From Voacanga thouarsii (lineage: Eukaryota; Streptophyta; Magnoliopsida; Gentianales; Apocynaceae), in NCBI GenBank assembly GCA_026120185.1, contig JANUWF010001719.1:1922001-1986000 (forward strand): DNA of 64,000 nt. Direction: 5' to 3'. The notes beneath the pieces are model-generated. The model saw only the letters and a program-made list of their open reading frames with translations. It searched no databases and had not been told where the DNA came from. Positions 37,067 through 47,622 of this stretch are shown in pieces; positions within the stretch are counted from its first letter, which is position 1; each line of letters begins with the position of its first letter. The position numbers and the translations under genes were made by a program.

Positions 37067-38771
37067 TGTTAGTGTTGTGCCCTAGAAGCAATCACTTGTA
37101 CATTGTATATGACATATTTTATTTTAATAAAAGGCATTATTTATCTTACAATTTCTGTTCGATAAAGTCCCTAGTACAACACTGTGTTAAGGAAATTATG
37201 ATAGAAATCATGATATGAGATTCCTACTACACTGGATGGTGTTAGTACTTAAATAGTCCCTAGTCATAGTATTAATGAGACAGGACATCAGTAATGCGTT
37301 AAGACTAGTATGTGTTAGACTTCCTGATTTGATTAGGCGGTAGTTCTCATAACCGTGAGTATTGAGATACTCAAAGTTAACACATGATTGCTTGTTAATG
37401 GAACAAGTTCATTGGATGACCTAGCTTTGAGATAATCATATGGATAACTATTTAGTGCCAGTGATATAATCTCAATATAACAAACATGCAAGTATCATTG
37501 GACTTGAGATCTCCAAGGTACTTTGTTTGCTGAGCTTTGTACTTTAATTCCAATCTCTGAAGCTCGATCGAGGGCCACCTATGGGATGAATATTGGGTAT
37601 ATTGTGAGGTAAACGAAAGTAGTTGAGAGGGTCAATAAAGGATTCACCACTCCTAATAGTTGGGGCGAATATCTCATGGTCACTTGTAGGAATTACTACT
37701 CGGAAAGTCCTTGGCCAAGGCAATTGTATATTGGAAACAGTTTCAATTGATACACATCTAGAGTAGTGGGTTCCTGGTACAAGTACTATTGTATTCGGGT
37801 CAGAATTATTTCTGGAGAGAGTTGGCACTAATTTCGTATTCCAAACCGAATGAGATATTGTATGGTGAAATGAGTTAATTGCACTGAAGTTTGTTATTGA
37901 AGGGTTCATGTCAAGCCACTTGACTTCCTGGACTCTTGGGTGGTCATGATGTGTTGCTAGATACTGCTCATGATCTAGGAATATGAGTTTATTAATTGAT
38001 GAATTAATAAACCAATCCTGATTAGAATTAATATGATTAATTCTAATTAATTATGGATTACTAATCTCAAAGACGTTTGGATTAATTCATATTCTCTACC
38101 AATTGATTGAAAAACCTAATAGGTCACACAAAATAGATGATTATATACTTAAGATGTTATTTGATAACATTGTGGGGTTGATTGAGAGAAAGAAAAGTTG
38201 TTGTGGACAAATTATAATTAGTTATAATTTGTGGTACAAGTTGTAATTGTGAGAACTTGATGTTTCCAATTACAATTAGGGAATTCTAATAGGATTAGAA
38301 TTCTTAGTTTTGGGAAGGAAATTTCGTGTGATATATAGTAGCTAATAACACACAAAAAACCCTAGCCAATAGCTGAACAACACACAAAAAGAAACAATAG
38401 CCACGAACTTTTTCTCTTCTTCTCTCTCGATTTGATCTTGAAGAGGAACCCTAGATGCCACTTAGAATTTCTGCTAGCACAGAAAACTACGTGCTTGAGT
38501 ATTCCTCTGTGTGGATTACTATTAGAGATAGTCACACACTGTGATTATAGTGTGTAGACGTTCAATTCACGTGGAGGTTGATCACGAGGATTATTGGATC
38601 GCGCCTCAACTTGAAGAAGAAAATTTTATTCTTCGCACGATCACCCAAAGGTAAAAGCTGTTGCCTTTACTCTCTTTATGTCTTATTTTTCACACATAGA
38701 AAAGTCCTGGGAGGGTATTTCGTTTTATTTTTTGCTGCGCCGTATGGGATACGAGCCCGAGATACCCAACA
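37067..38771 (+). repeat. 3' LTR of copia D
   Basis: Direct repeat of 29617-31318; ends CA at 38770-38771 and is followed by CCATC, the target-duplication partner of CCAGC at 29612. Confidence 0.95.
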
Positions 38772-41700
38772 CCATCTAATCTTGAGAAATGCTAGACATA
38801 TTCCTGATATTCGTCTTAATTTTGTTTACATTGGAAAGCTTGTAAATGAAGGTTATTATAGTTCTCAAAGTGGAGGTAAATGGAAGCTCAGCAAAGGGAA
38901 TCTAATTGTCGCCAGAGGAAAGAAACAGAACACTTTCTACTTGATGCAAGCCAAGTTGGGGAAAGGAGAAGTGAATATAATTCAAGCCCCCTCTATTGAT
39001 CTTTAGCACAAGTGACTTGAGTACATGAATGAGAAAGGAATTCAGACACTTGTTCGTAAGCAACTTTTCCCTAATGTAACAAGTACTTCTCTTAAATCAT
39101 GTGCTGATTGTATTTATAGAAAACACTATAGAATTGCTTTTCAAAGACTTCCTTCATCTAGAAAGTTGAATCCGTTAGAGTTGATGCACATTACTGTCTA
39201 CACATAATGGATAGGTTTTTTAGTGGTACAATTTACTTTGTTACTTTTATTGATGACTTCTCTAGAAAAATCTGGAGTACTATTTTGAAATCTAAAGACC
39301 AGGTCTTGGATGTGTTTAAAGAATCTCATAGCAAGGTCGATAAGGAGACTGATAAACAGTTAAAGTGTGTTTGGGCTAACAATGGTGTTGAGTATAAAGG
39401 ACCATTTGAAAGCTACTGTAAGTCTCATAGGATCAAACTAGAGAAGATTGTACCAAAAATACCATAGGAGAATAGGATAGTAGAAAGGATGAACAGAATC
39501 ATCACTAAGCGGATTAGATGGATGCTTTCCAATACCAAGCTGTTAAAATCCTTTTGGAGTGAAGCAACAAAAATTACAATTTACTTGATTAATCTTTCTC
39601 CTTCAGTTTCTTTAGATATTCTAGAGAGAGTATGGACAAGAAAAGAAGTATCCTTCAACCACTTGAGAGTTTTTAGTTGCCGTGCATTTGTTCATATTCC
39701 CAAATATAAGAGATCAAAGTTAGATGTAAAATTCAAGCAATGTATTTTCTTGGAATATGCACATGCAGAGTTTGGCTACAGTTTGTATGATCCAGTGGAA
39801 AAGAAATTGATCAGAAGTAAAGATGTTGTCTTTCTTGAAGATCAAACCATTGAAGACATGGACAAACGTGGTAAGCCTAAGCCAAAACCAAGATTCTTTG
39901 ATGATATTCCTTTTAGTTCAAATCCAGTTCCTACACCAACAAGTTATGATGAGCTAGTTCTAAAAACAAATGATTCAAATTAAGAGGGAATTGAGGTAGA
40001 GTAAGAAGAAACTATGGATGATAATAATAATGCTGGTGAGATTAAGCAAGAAATACCAACACCAATACCACAAGATGAACCTAGGAGATCTAGTAGGGAA
40101 AAAAGACCTTCCATTAGGTATTATCCCAATGAATATGTGTTGTTGATTGATGAAAGAAAGCCAGAATCCTATAGTGAAGCTTTGGAGTATAAGATGAAAG
40201 AAGAAAGGTTGTAGGCTATGCAAGAGGAGATGGTATCCCTATAAGAGAATCACACTTATGACTTAATGAAATTACTTAAATGCAAGAGAACACTGAAGAA
40301 TAAGTGGGTCTACAGGCTGAAGACTCAAGAAAATATCAAAATACAAAGCAAGATTAGTTGTGAAGGGGTTAAGTAAGAAAAAAGGTGTAGAGAGCCAAAA
40401 TCCTATAGTGAAGCTTTAGAGCATAAGAAGAAAGAAGAATAGTTGTAGGCTATGCAAGAGGAGATTGTATCCTTGTAAGAGAATCACAGCTATAACTTAG
40501 TGAAATTACCTAAAGACAAGATAACACTGAAGAACAAGTGGGTCTACAGGCTGAAGATTCAAGAGAATAGCTCACAACTAAAATACAAGGGAAGATTGGC
40601 TATAAAGGGGTTCTATAAAAAAAAGGTGTAGATTTTGAAGAAATTTTTTCTCCAGTGGTAAAGATGATATCTATTCAAGTAGTTCTTAGTATTGTTGCTA
40701 GCGTGAATCTTGAGATTGAGCAACTTGATGTGAAGACAACCTTTCTACAAGGTGACTTGGAAGAAGAAATTTATATAGAGCAGTCGGAAGGCTTCAAAGA
40801 AAGTGGTAAGGAGAATTTAGTATACCGTCTCAGGAAAAGTTTATATAGTTTGAAACAAGCACCGAGGTAATGGTACAAAAAGTTTGACTCATTCATGACA
40901 AATTAGAAATACCACAGTACCACATCAAATCATTGCGTTTATATGAAGAATTTTTTTAGATGGTGATTTTATTATCCTCTTATTGTATGTGGATGATATG
41001 TTGGTTGTTGGACATAATGCTGTGAAGATCAATAAGTTAAAAAAGGAGTTGAACAATTCTTTTATAATAAAAGATTTGGATCCAGCTAAATAAATTTTGG
41101 GAATAAAAATCACTTGAGATAGGCAAAATAGAAAGTTTGGTTATCTCAAGAAAAGTATGTTGAGAAAGTACTTGACAGGTTTAAAATGAGGAATGTTAAA
41201 GAAGCTTCTACTATGCTTGCAGGTCCCTTCAAGCTAAATATTAAGCAGTATCCAAAAAGTGATAAAGACAAAGAAGATATGAAAAACGTTCCTTATGCTT
41301 CACTAGTTGGTAGTCTATGTATGTTATGATTTGCACTAGACCAGATATAGCTCATATCATACAGTTGGAATGGTTAGTCGATATCTCTCTGATCTTGGTA
41401 AAGAGCATTGGAATGCTATCAAGTGGATTCTCAGGTATCTCGAGGGAACTTCTAAAATATGTTTATGTTTTGGAAATGGCAATGTCATATTTGATGGATA
41501 TTCTAATTTAGATATGAGAGGTGATCTTTAATAAGAGAATATCTATATCTGGTTACTTAATGACTTTTGCAGGTAAGTTGCAAAAATATATTGCTCTTTC
41601 TAGTATAGAGGCAAAGCATATCGTAGCTACTAAATCTTGTTGTAGAGGTTTATTCAGGAATTGGGCTTGAAATAAGAGAAGTATACTTTTCATTGTAATA

Positions 41701-41925
41701 GTCAGAGTGCTATTCACTTGTGTAAAAATTTTACGTTTTACTCTCGATCCATAAGATATCATTGGATAAGAGAAGTTTTGGATTCCAAGCTACTAACACT
41801 TGATTAAGTGCACACGGATGATAATGATTTTGATATGGTGACTAAAGTGTTACTTAGGGAGAACTTCTTATTTTATAGACAAGAAACAGGTTTGGTTGTA
41901 CCCCCAAATGAGTTAGAGGGGGAGA
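38772..41925 (+). pseudogene. Copia B pol: integrase, reverse transcriptase, RNase H
   Basis: Continuation of copia B after copia D. Integrase pre-core and zinc region come first (38772-39207, with RHIPDIRLN and KSCADCIYRKHYRIAF), then the core (39207-39480, ITFVTFIDDFSRKIW-like, NNGVEYKG) and C-terminal part (39489-39983). After a hinge (40014-40214, EPRRSSREKRPSIRYYPNEY) comes reverse transcriptase (40655-41110, with LLYVDDMLVVGHN near 40980) and decayed RNase H (to about 41900). Stops are frequent. A block of about 230 bp is tandemly duplicated at 40160-40620 within the start of RT. Confidence 0.88.
40157..40620 (+). repeat. Internal tandem duplication in copia B pol
   Basis: Two copies, from about 40157 and 40391, each containing GCCA(G/A)AATCCTATAGTGAAGCTTT, then GGCTATGCAAGAGGAGAT, then AACACTGAAGAA(T/C)AAGTGGGTCTACAGGCTGAAGA. 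The period is about 234 bp. The duplication lies across the start of reverse transcriptase and would by itself disrupt the enzyme. Confidence 0.8.
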
Positions 41926-41926
41926 T

Positions 41927-42612
41927 TGTTAGGCCAAAATATCCAGCCTATTTGGTTGGAAAATTTAAGCTCACAAATAAAGCTCACAAAAGACAAACTA
42001 AACAATAGGAAACCAAAAGCAGAATATATAAAGGATTGGAATTGGAATTCGTTGAGAAATTGGTGTGTGCAGTGTGCGTTAAGAGATGACAGAAAGCAAA
42101 AGAATAGAGGTGCACAAAAGCTTTTGTTTTCTCTAAGGTTTTTTTATTCTCAATTGGATGGTTACTCAGAATCTGATTGAGATGAAATTTGATTCTACGT
42201 GATCTTCACAACAAGACCTATTCATCTACTGGTTTAAATTTTAGTTTTGGTAACATCCTTCTAAACTCAATTCTTATTTGATTGTAGTTTTGGGAGAAGA
42301 TATTGATATATTTTTTGTTTACCTCTAGTTCTATTTAGAGAAGATTTTGTATTATCCATTATTGTTGATAATGGAAGTTTTACTAGATTAGGTTCCGTAG
42401 TTTTTCCCATCTCGAGTTTTTCACGTTAAAAATCTTAATGTCTCGTATTATTTATTTTGGTACTTTCTTTTATCTACTGCTGTGATTTTATTTAGTATCT
42501 TTAGTTTATTCCTATTTTTTATTGACACTTAGAAAATAGTTTTAATCTTGGGATTATTTGTGATTTGTGTAAAATTTGGTATTTTTGCTCTCTTTCGATT
42601 TATTTCGCAACA
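41927..42612 (+). repeat. 3' LTR of copia B
   Basis: Starts TGTTAGGCC after the polypurine tract and ends TTTCGCAACA before the ATCTT target duplication at 42613-42617. Partner of 27399-28050. Confidence 0.93.
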
Positions 42613-42617
42613 ATCTT

Positions 42618-43200
42618 TCTCCGTTAACTTTAAAAAGGCTAAAGGCAAACAACCTCAAGGCTCCAAATCATAGACAAATACTACAAGTCCATGATCCTTG
42701 ACACTGTTGCCCACGAGATGCAGTCATATAATAATTTATTTTTGAAAATTCAAATCACAGGAACAACTATCTTTTTTGTGATTTTTTTTTTCGTTATCTA
42801 GTTTCTTCATAAAATGGAATTTTACATTAAGCTCTACAACATTTTGTTTGTTATATTCAAAACTTAAAAGATGAGTTAAAAGGAAAATGAATGATTGTAT
42901 TGACTGAACTATGAAGCGGGCTAAGTTAACGCTCATTGATTTCTTGAACTTTATTTATATATATTTCTTTTTTATGTTCTTTTAAACACTAATTTTTTAT
43001 ACAAAAATATTTTGTGAAAGAACAACTTTATCTTGTTTTCATATTCATTGTAAAAATTGTTTATGTTCTAATGAAAAAGAATTTTGACTGCTCGATCCTA
43101 TTTTTCCCTTAGGTAATAAATGGATTTGGACTTCTGTCCTTTTGGTTGATGAAAATTTTAGGGGACAATCAAATGTTTTCTTGTCCAACTTAGAGATTGT
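42618..43200. other. Short unassigned stretch between copia B and MULE-2
   Basis: The first 56 bases (42618-42673) complete the short frame that starts at 27326 once copia B is removed. The rest is AT-rich, with no open frame worth noting. Confidence 0.4.
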
Positions 43201-43254
43201 CACACATGGTCACTTAGATATTGCATGGATCGGGCCATTGATTAGAATGGCCCT

Positions 43255-43515
43255 CTTTGGGGCCATTCGGCTTCAACCAGTCCGATTTTAGAAAGTGTGC
43301 CTAAAATGACCTTAACGCATTAAAGCAATGCTTCCTACACAAAATAGGATGTATTTAAGTAATGCGTCGTGAATGCTCCGTCCTGTAATGCGTTGAGGCC
43401 ATTATGTAAATGCGTCCTCCCTAACATAGGACGCATTTATGTAATGCATCATATAAAGACGCATTTATATAATGCGTCACTATATAGGACGCAAGACATT
43501 AATGCATCCTAATAA
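43255..43515. repeat. Left TIR of MULE-2, made of GCGTC modules
   Basis: Dense head-to-head modules such as TAATGCGTC, GGACGCATTTATGTAATGC, AGACGCATTTATATAATGCGTC and TAGGACGCAAGACATTAATGC. Each is a near-palindrome of TAGGACGCATTT with its complement. Confidence 0.75.
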
Positions 43516-43829
43516 TATCCCTTATTTTTTTATAGTAAAGAATTTCAAGATTCAAAAATTATGTATCGTGTAATTTATAATGAATTACTCAAAATCAAAA
43601 TACAATTGGTCTGCCCATTGAATAAGTTTAAGTATTCGTATAATCGAATATTATTTTTAGTAAAGGTTTATGTAACCATGGTTTGGTTTGAAATGAGAGA
43701 AATCAAAAGTAGTCAATGTGAAAAGAAAAAGAAAACTAGGGAAATAAAATAATTTTTTTGTAGTACAAGCGCATGAAATATAATAGTTTATTGTTTAAGA
43801 ACAAAACGAGCACTGTTATAATTTCACCT

Positions 43830-46540
43830 ATTATGTCCTGCTTGATGGCAATTTTCGCATCTTGGGAGGGAGCCTTTATTTTAGTAATCCATCTCACCTA
43901 AAAAACGTACAGCACGCCTCTGACCAGGTCGGTTACCTTTAAGCGTAGGTGTGTAGCTCTCTAACAAGAAGTCAGCATTATGCCAGGTGTTGTCGTTACC
44001 CATAGGGTAGAAGTCATACTTGTAAGCAGAAATGTACTTCTCTGTAGAGTACACAGGCAAAACAAAATCTGCTAGTTGCCAGCCATATTGTCGACAAACT
44101 GCAAATACATGTGTGCATGACAATCAAAATAAATTTCACTTCGTGCAGCTACAGTCCCGTGATGACATCTTAATTGTATAAACATTGTTATCTTTGCCCC
44201 CAACTCTTGCGGGTGTCCTTACACTGAAAATTCCACTGCATTCATTATACTGCATAACCCAATAAGATCTAGCCTTCTGTGAAGCTGCCTGAAATGTATT
44301 CCATATCAATTGAGGAAATGGTTTGTTACAATTGTTGGCCTCAGATCGATGCAGGTTAAAGTATTCGACTGCCTTTATGAATGTTTCATCAACTAGTGTT
44401 TTGATTGGTAATGCTCGTGTTTTTTTTAGAACACAAATTCAACCACTTGGATAAATTAGTTGTCATACATTAGTATCGATATCCCCCATCATGTGAAAGT
44501 GTCCACTTTTCTGGACCAATCTGAATAAACCAGTTGTATGCTTTCTGATTTCATTCTCTTATTTCATCCATTACATATTGGAATTTAAATTTCTTTCTCT
44601 CCGTGCCAGCTTTATACATTAGTTGCTTCAACTCTGTATTCTTGAATTGTCGAATGAAATTGGCATGAATGTGACGTAGATAGAACCTGTGAACTTTCAT
44701 AGGCTCATTTCATTCAAGCTGTCTCCTCATAGCAGACAAAATACTTGCGTGCCAATTGGACACAATACAAACATGTCTTTCGTACACTACACGATTTCAG
44801 ACTAGTCTTAGAAACTATCCCCAACTCTTTATGGATTCAACGTCGACAACTGCAAAGGCTAGAAAGAATAGATGGTTATTTGCATCCCAAGTACTGACAA
44901 TTAAAAACACACATTTATATGCACCCTTTAAATGAGTCCCGTCAATTGAGATCATGGGGTGACAGTGCCAAAATCCCTCGATCGTTGCTTGAAGGCCCAA
45001 AAAAATAAATCGAAATATGTTAGTATCTCCAGCATTGGTGTGTGGTGTTTCCAGTGCACTATTATGCCGGGGTTTGAATTTTACAATGCCAACATGTAGT
45101 TAGGCAATACTCTGAAAGTGTCGGACCATCTGCCATATAGTAACTCAACAACAACTTTCGGGCATACCATCATTCCGATAAGAACATCCAGCCTGAAACT
45201 ACTCATGAACAACCCTTAATATAGTGCTAACATGTGTCTCGAGGTTGTCTCTGATGAGATGTTGTATGTGTTGTACAATAAACTTATGGGACAAGTTCCT
45301 ATTATTATTGTTTATAACTCTCAACAAACATGTGTGCTCGCCATTCCAAACCGATATTTCCCATCTTGCACTGCCAATTTTTCTAATAATTTTTATATAC
45401 TATGCACATGAATTTTGCTCGGTGTTATTCCTGCAAGAGGTAATTCAAATTGTGTTCTTACTCTTGATTACAGTGAACTCGCATCCTTTCCTCACATTCT
45501 ATAATCTTATGGTGTAAACGACTTATTTTTTATCTTGAAAATGCATTTTATAGCGCAACTCTCAATTTGCTTCTGACCATTCATCAACTTGCAAGTCATC
45601 TCTGGTATAGAAAAAATCATCATCAGGTGTTCCCGTATTTATGTCCTAGAAACTGGCATATAAATGCATACATGTGTCATGAAGCGACCTGTTTTGTGCT
45701 GGTGCTAGGGAGCAAAAAATGTGGTATGATGTATGTTTGTATCATTATGGTCACTGTCACTGCTGATGTTGCCATCGCAGTCAGCCACGAATGTCGAGTC
45801 AAACTTGAATTCTCCATTTGATCCGGGGGGGGACCATCGTTGTCGAGGTTGGGCCAAGTGAGTCCATGACTATTACACCATTAATTGTTAGCGGCTCTAA
45901 TGGTCCAGTTTCATGGACATCGGTGCGAAAAATTTGGTCGGAAATATCAGTTGGCATTGGTATATGCACATATTGATTTGGATCAGTAGTGGTAGGATAG
46001 TTTTGTTGAAGAAGCCACTGTTTTGGCAAATCTGTTTGTACCAACAGGTCCTGCTGGAGTAGCATAGTTGTGTACAGTCCAACATTCGGCAGATTGAGCC
46101 CCGCAACTGATGTTGATACTGGAACTGCAATGGAAGTCCCAACTTCCTATTCCTGTGCATGCGGAATCAATGATGCACCATCTTATATTAGTTGTTTGGG
46201 GAATATCTTTACATAAATATGTTCGCCGCCTTCCTTGAAAGTAGAATGTAAATCCCAGATGGCTTGCATGTTAGCTTCATCTTCTAAGCAAAGTAACCCT
46301 TATTGTATCGCTGAACCATAAACCCAGGGATACCTCATGGATATTTTCAGTGTTGAAGTTGTACTATCGATTCTCATATATGAATAGATTTTTTTGGTCA
46401 GTTGCTAAAATGATATTTTTTGTTGTATGTTTAACCTCTTACGGCACGGGCCATCAAAACGAACAGATCCGCCTGTTTCATATGAATCGTGCAATCCCAG
46501 AAGAAACTGAGAGTCATTGGAGATTCAAGAGCCATGAACA
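43830..46540 (-). pseudogene. MURA transposase (MULE-2), degenerate
   Basis: Read on minus. The N-terminal domain ends with LEDEANMQAIWDLHSTFKEG (about 46300-46240). A linker includes the frame 46065-45799. The DNA-binding region is decayed (45700-45100). The MULE catalytic domain follows at about 45000-44400, with SIDGTHLKG and FAVVDVESIKSWGW. The SWIM finger is at about 44125-44060 (HVFAVCRQYGW), and a C-terminal CX2CX4H motif CENCHQAGHNR lies near 43840. Of the three catalytic acids, only the first Asp (SIDGTH) is seen. The second reads VSNWH where the family has ISDRH, and the Glu position reads NLSKWLN. Many stops are present, so it is inactive. Confidence 0.85.
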
Positions 46541-47622
46541 CAATGAGTGAAAATAAGAGTTGAGAAGAAGAGAAAATAGGATAAAGATATTTTATATTAG
46601 CCCATGGTATTTATAGAAGAAGAAAGATGCATTACATAAATGTGCCCTTATATAGGACACAATAACGTATTGCATCTTATGCAAAGCTGCAAACTTCTGA
46701 AAAACTAAAAATTGCAGAAAAGTCTGAGAGTTACTGAAAAGCCAAAAATCCCGGAATGTATGTTAAGGACGCAATAAATAATTGCGTCGTGATGATTAAA
46801 AACTCATTAGAATAATGCGTCCTTTGAAAAAGCTAGCTAAAGCTTCAGGAAAAAAACCAAAAACTACGGAGGATACTTCAGAATGATTACTGTATGGCAA
46901 CTTGAAAAAATCAGAGAAGTATAATAATGTATTATAATAATGCGTCCTCTAAAAAGCTAGCTAAAGCTTCAGGAAAAAAATCAAAAACTACGGAAGACGT
47001 TTATTGTACGGCAACCTTAAAGAATCAGAGAAGCATAAAAACGCAATACTCGAATGCGTCATACAGTGAGGATGCAATACACAATTGCGTCCTCTATCCG
47101 ACTTTATCCATTGATGATAGTCCGATGCTTGAATCCGACCATTGGTGTATGCCATAGGGAAAGCTGATCGAGGCCTAAAAGATTATCAATAAATAAATGT
47201 CTGAAATGTAAAGAAAATTGTTATAAGATGAATTTGGAAAATGTGTCCTATCTGTAGGACGCAATACCAAAATGCGTTCTGTATCTTATTTGCCAAAGAT
47301 AGTCGTGAGCAATAAGGAATCTCTCAAGCAGCTAAAAACTGTTAAAGCTGAACAACGCATGTTTTGAACAAGAACTATCAAATATTTTTTAGTTCAGCTA
47401 AAATAGTTTTTAGCTGCCGGAGAGATTCCTTTTTGCTCACGACTACTTTTGGCAATAATTTTTTATCAGTCACAAAATCAGATAAATGTAAGATATGTCT
47501 CGAAGCGTCTAACAATAAAAAATAAACATATGCACAAAATTTAAGATATACACAAAAATAAGGAAGTTAGTACTGAAAACAACAAAATTTATCTAGGTCC
47601 TGTAACGTCTAGACCTAATGGT
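46541..47622. repeat. Spacer between MURA and PMD of MULE-2, with TIR modules and a tandem repeat
   Basis: GATGCATTACATAAATG at 46628 is an inverted copy of a stretch in the left TIR (about 43430-43446). GCGTC modules continue to 47280. A unit beginning AATGCGTCCTYTRAAAAAGCTAGCTAAAGCTTCAGGAAAAAA recurs at about 46815 and 46939 with a period of about 124 bp. A long hairpin lies at 47289-47457. The 76-codon plus ORF across it (46927-47157) is a product of the repeat. Confidence 0.7.
47289..47457. repeat. Long hairpin (inverted repeat) between MURA and PMD
   Basis: The left arm (about 47289-47353) runs TTGCCAAAGATAGTCGTGAGC .. GAATCTCTC .. CAGCTAAAAACT .. AGCTGAAC. The right arm (about 47392-47457) is its complement, GTTCAGCT .. 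AGTTTTTAGCTG .. GAGAGATTCC .. GCTCACGACTA .. TTTGGCAA. The loop is about 38 bp. It could be a small MITE nested in the spacer or a foldback that yields small RNA. Confidence 0.8.

Larger units (their letters stand above)
29617..38771 (+). mobile_element. Copia D: full-length Ty1/copia retrotransposon nested in copia B
   Basis: LTRs at 29617-31318 and 37067-38771 (about 1.7 kb each) both start TGTTAGTGTTGTGCCC; the right ends CCCAACA, the left CCCAATA (CA mutated to TA). A Met-tRNA primer-binding site (TGGTATCAGAGCC, about 31320-31332) follows the left LTR. The polypurine tract before the right LTR is weak (GTGCAAGTTGGAG). Gag-pol lies on plus between 33144 and 37020. The target is the protease-to-integrase region of copia B, whose frame resumes at 38772. 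LTRs differ by scattered changes, so the insertion is younger than B. Confidence 0.95.
27399..42612 (+). mobile_element. Copia B: nested Ty1/copia retrotransposon
   Basis: LTRs at 27399-28050 and 41927-42612 start TGTTGGGCC/TGTTAGGCC and end AACA, with perfect ATCTT target duplications outside. A degenerate Met-tRNA primer-binding site (TTGGTATCATAG, about 28053) follows the left LTR and a polypurine tract (GAGGGGGAGA, about 41916-41925) precedes the right LTR. Coding sequence is plus strand and heavily decayed. It was later hit by an hAT MITE (28484-28939) and by copia D (29617-38771). Its LTRs are visibly more diverged from each other than those of A or D, in line with its being the oldest layer of this nest. 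Confidence 0.93.

Noticed and set aside
43320..43510. CRISPR-like array of short repeats with similar spacing
   Set aside because: The repeats are palindromic modules of unequal spacing in plant DNA at a MULE end; spacers are not unique sequences of constant length.
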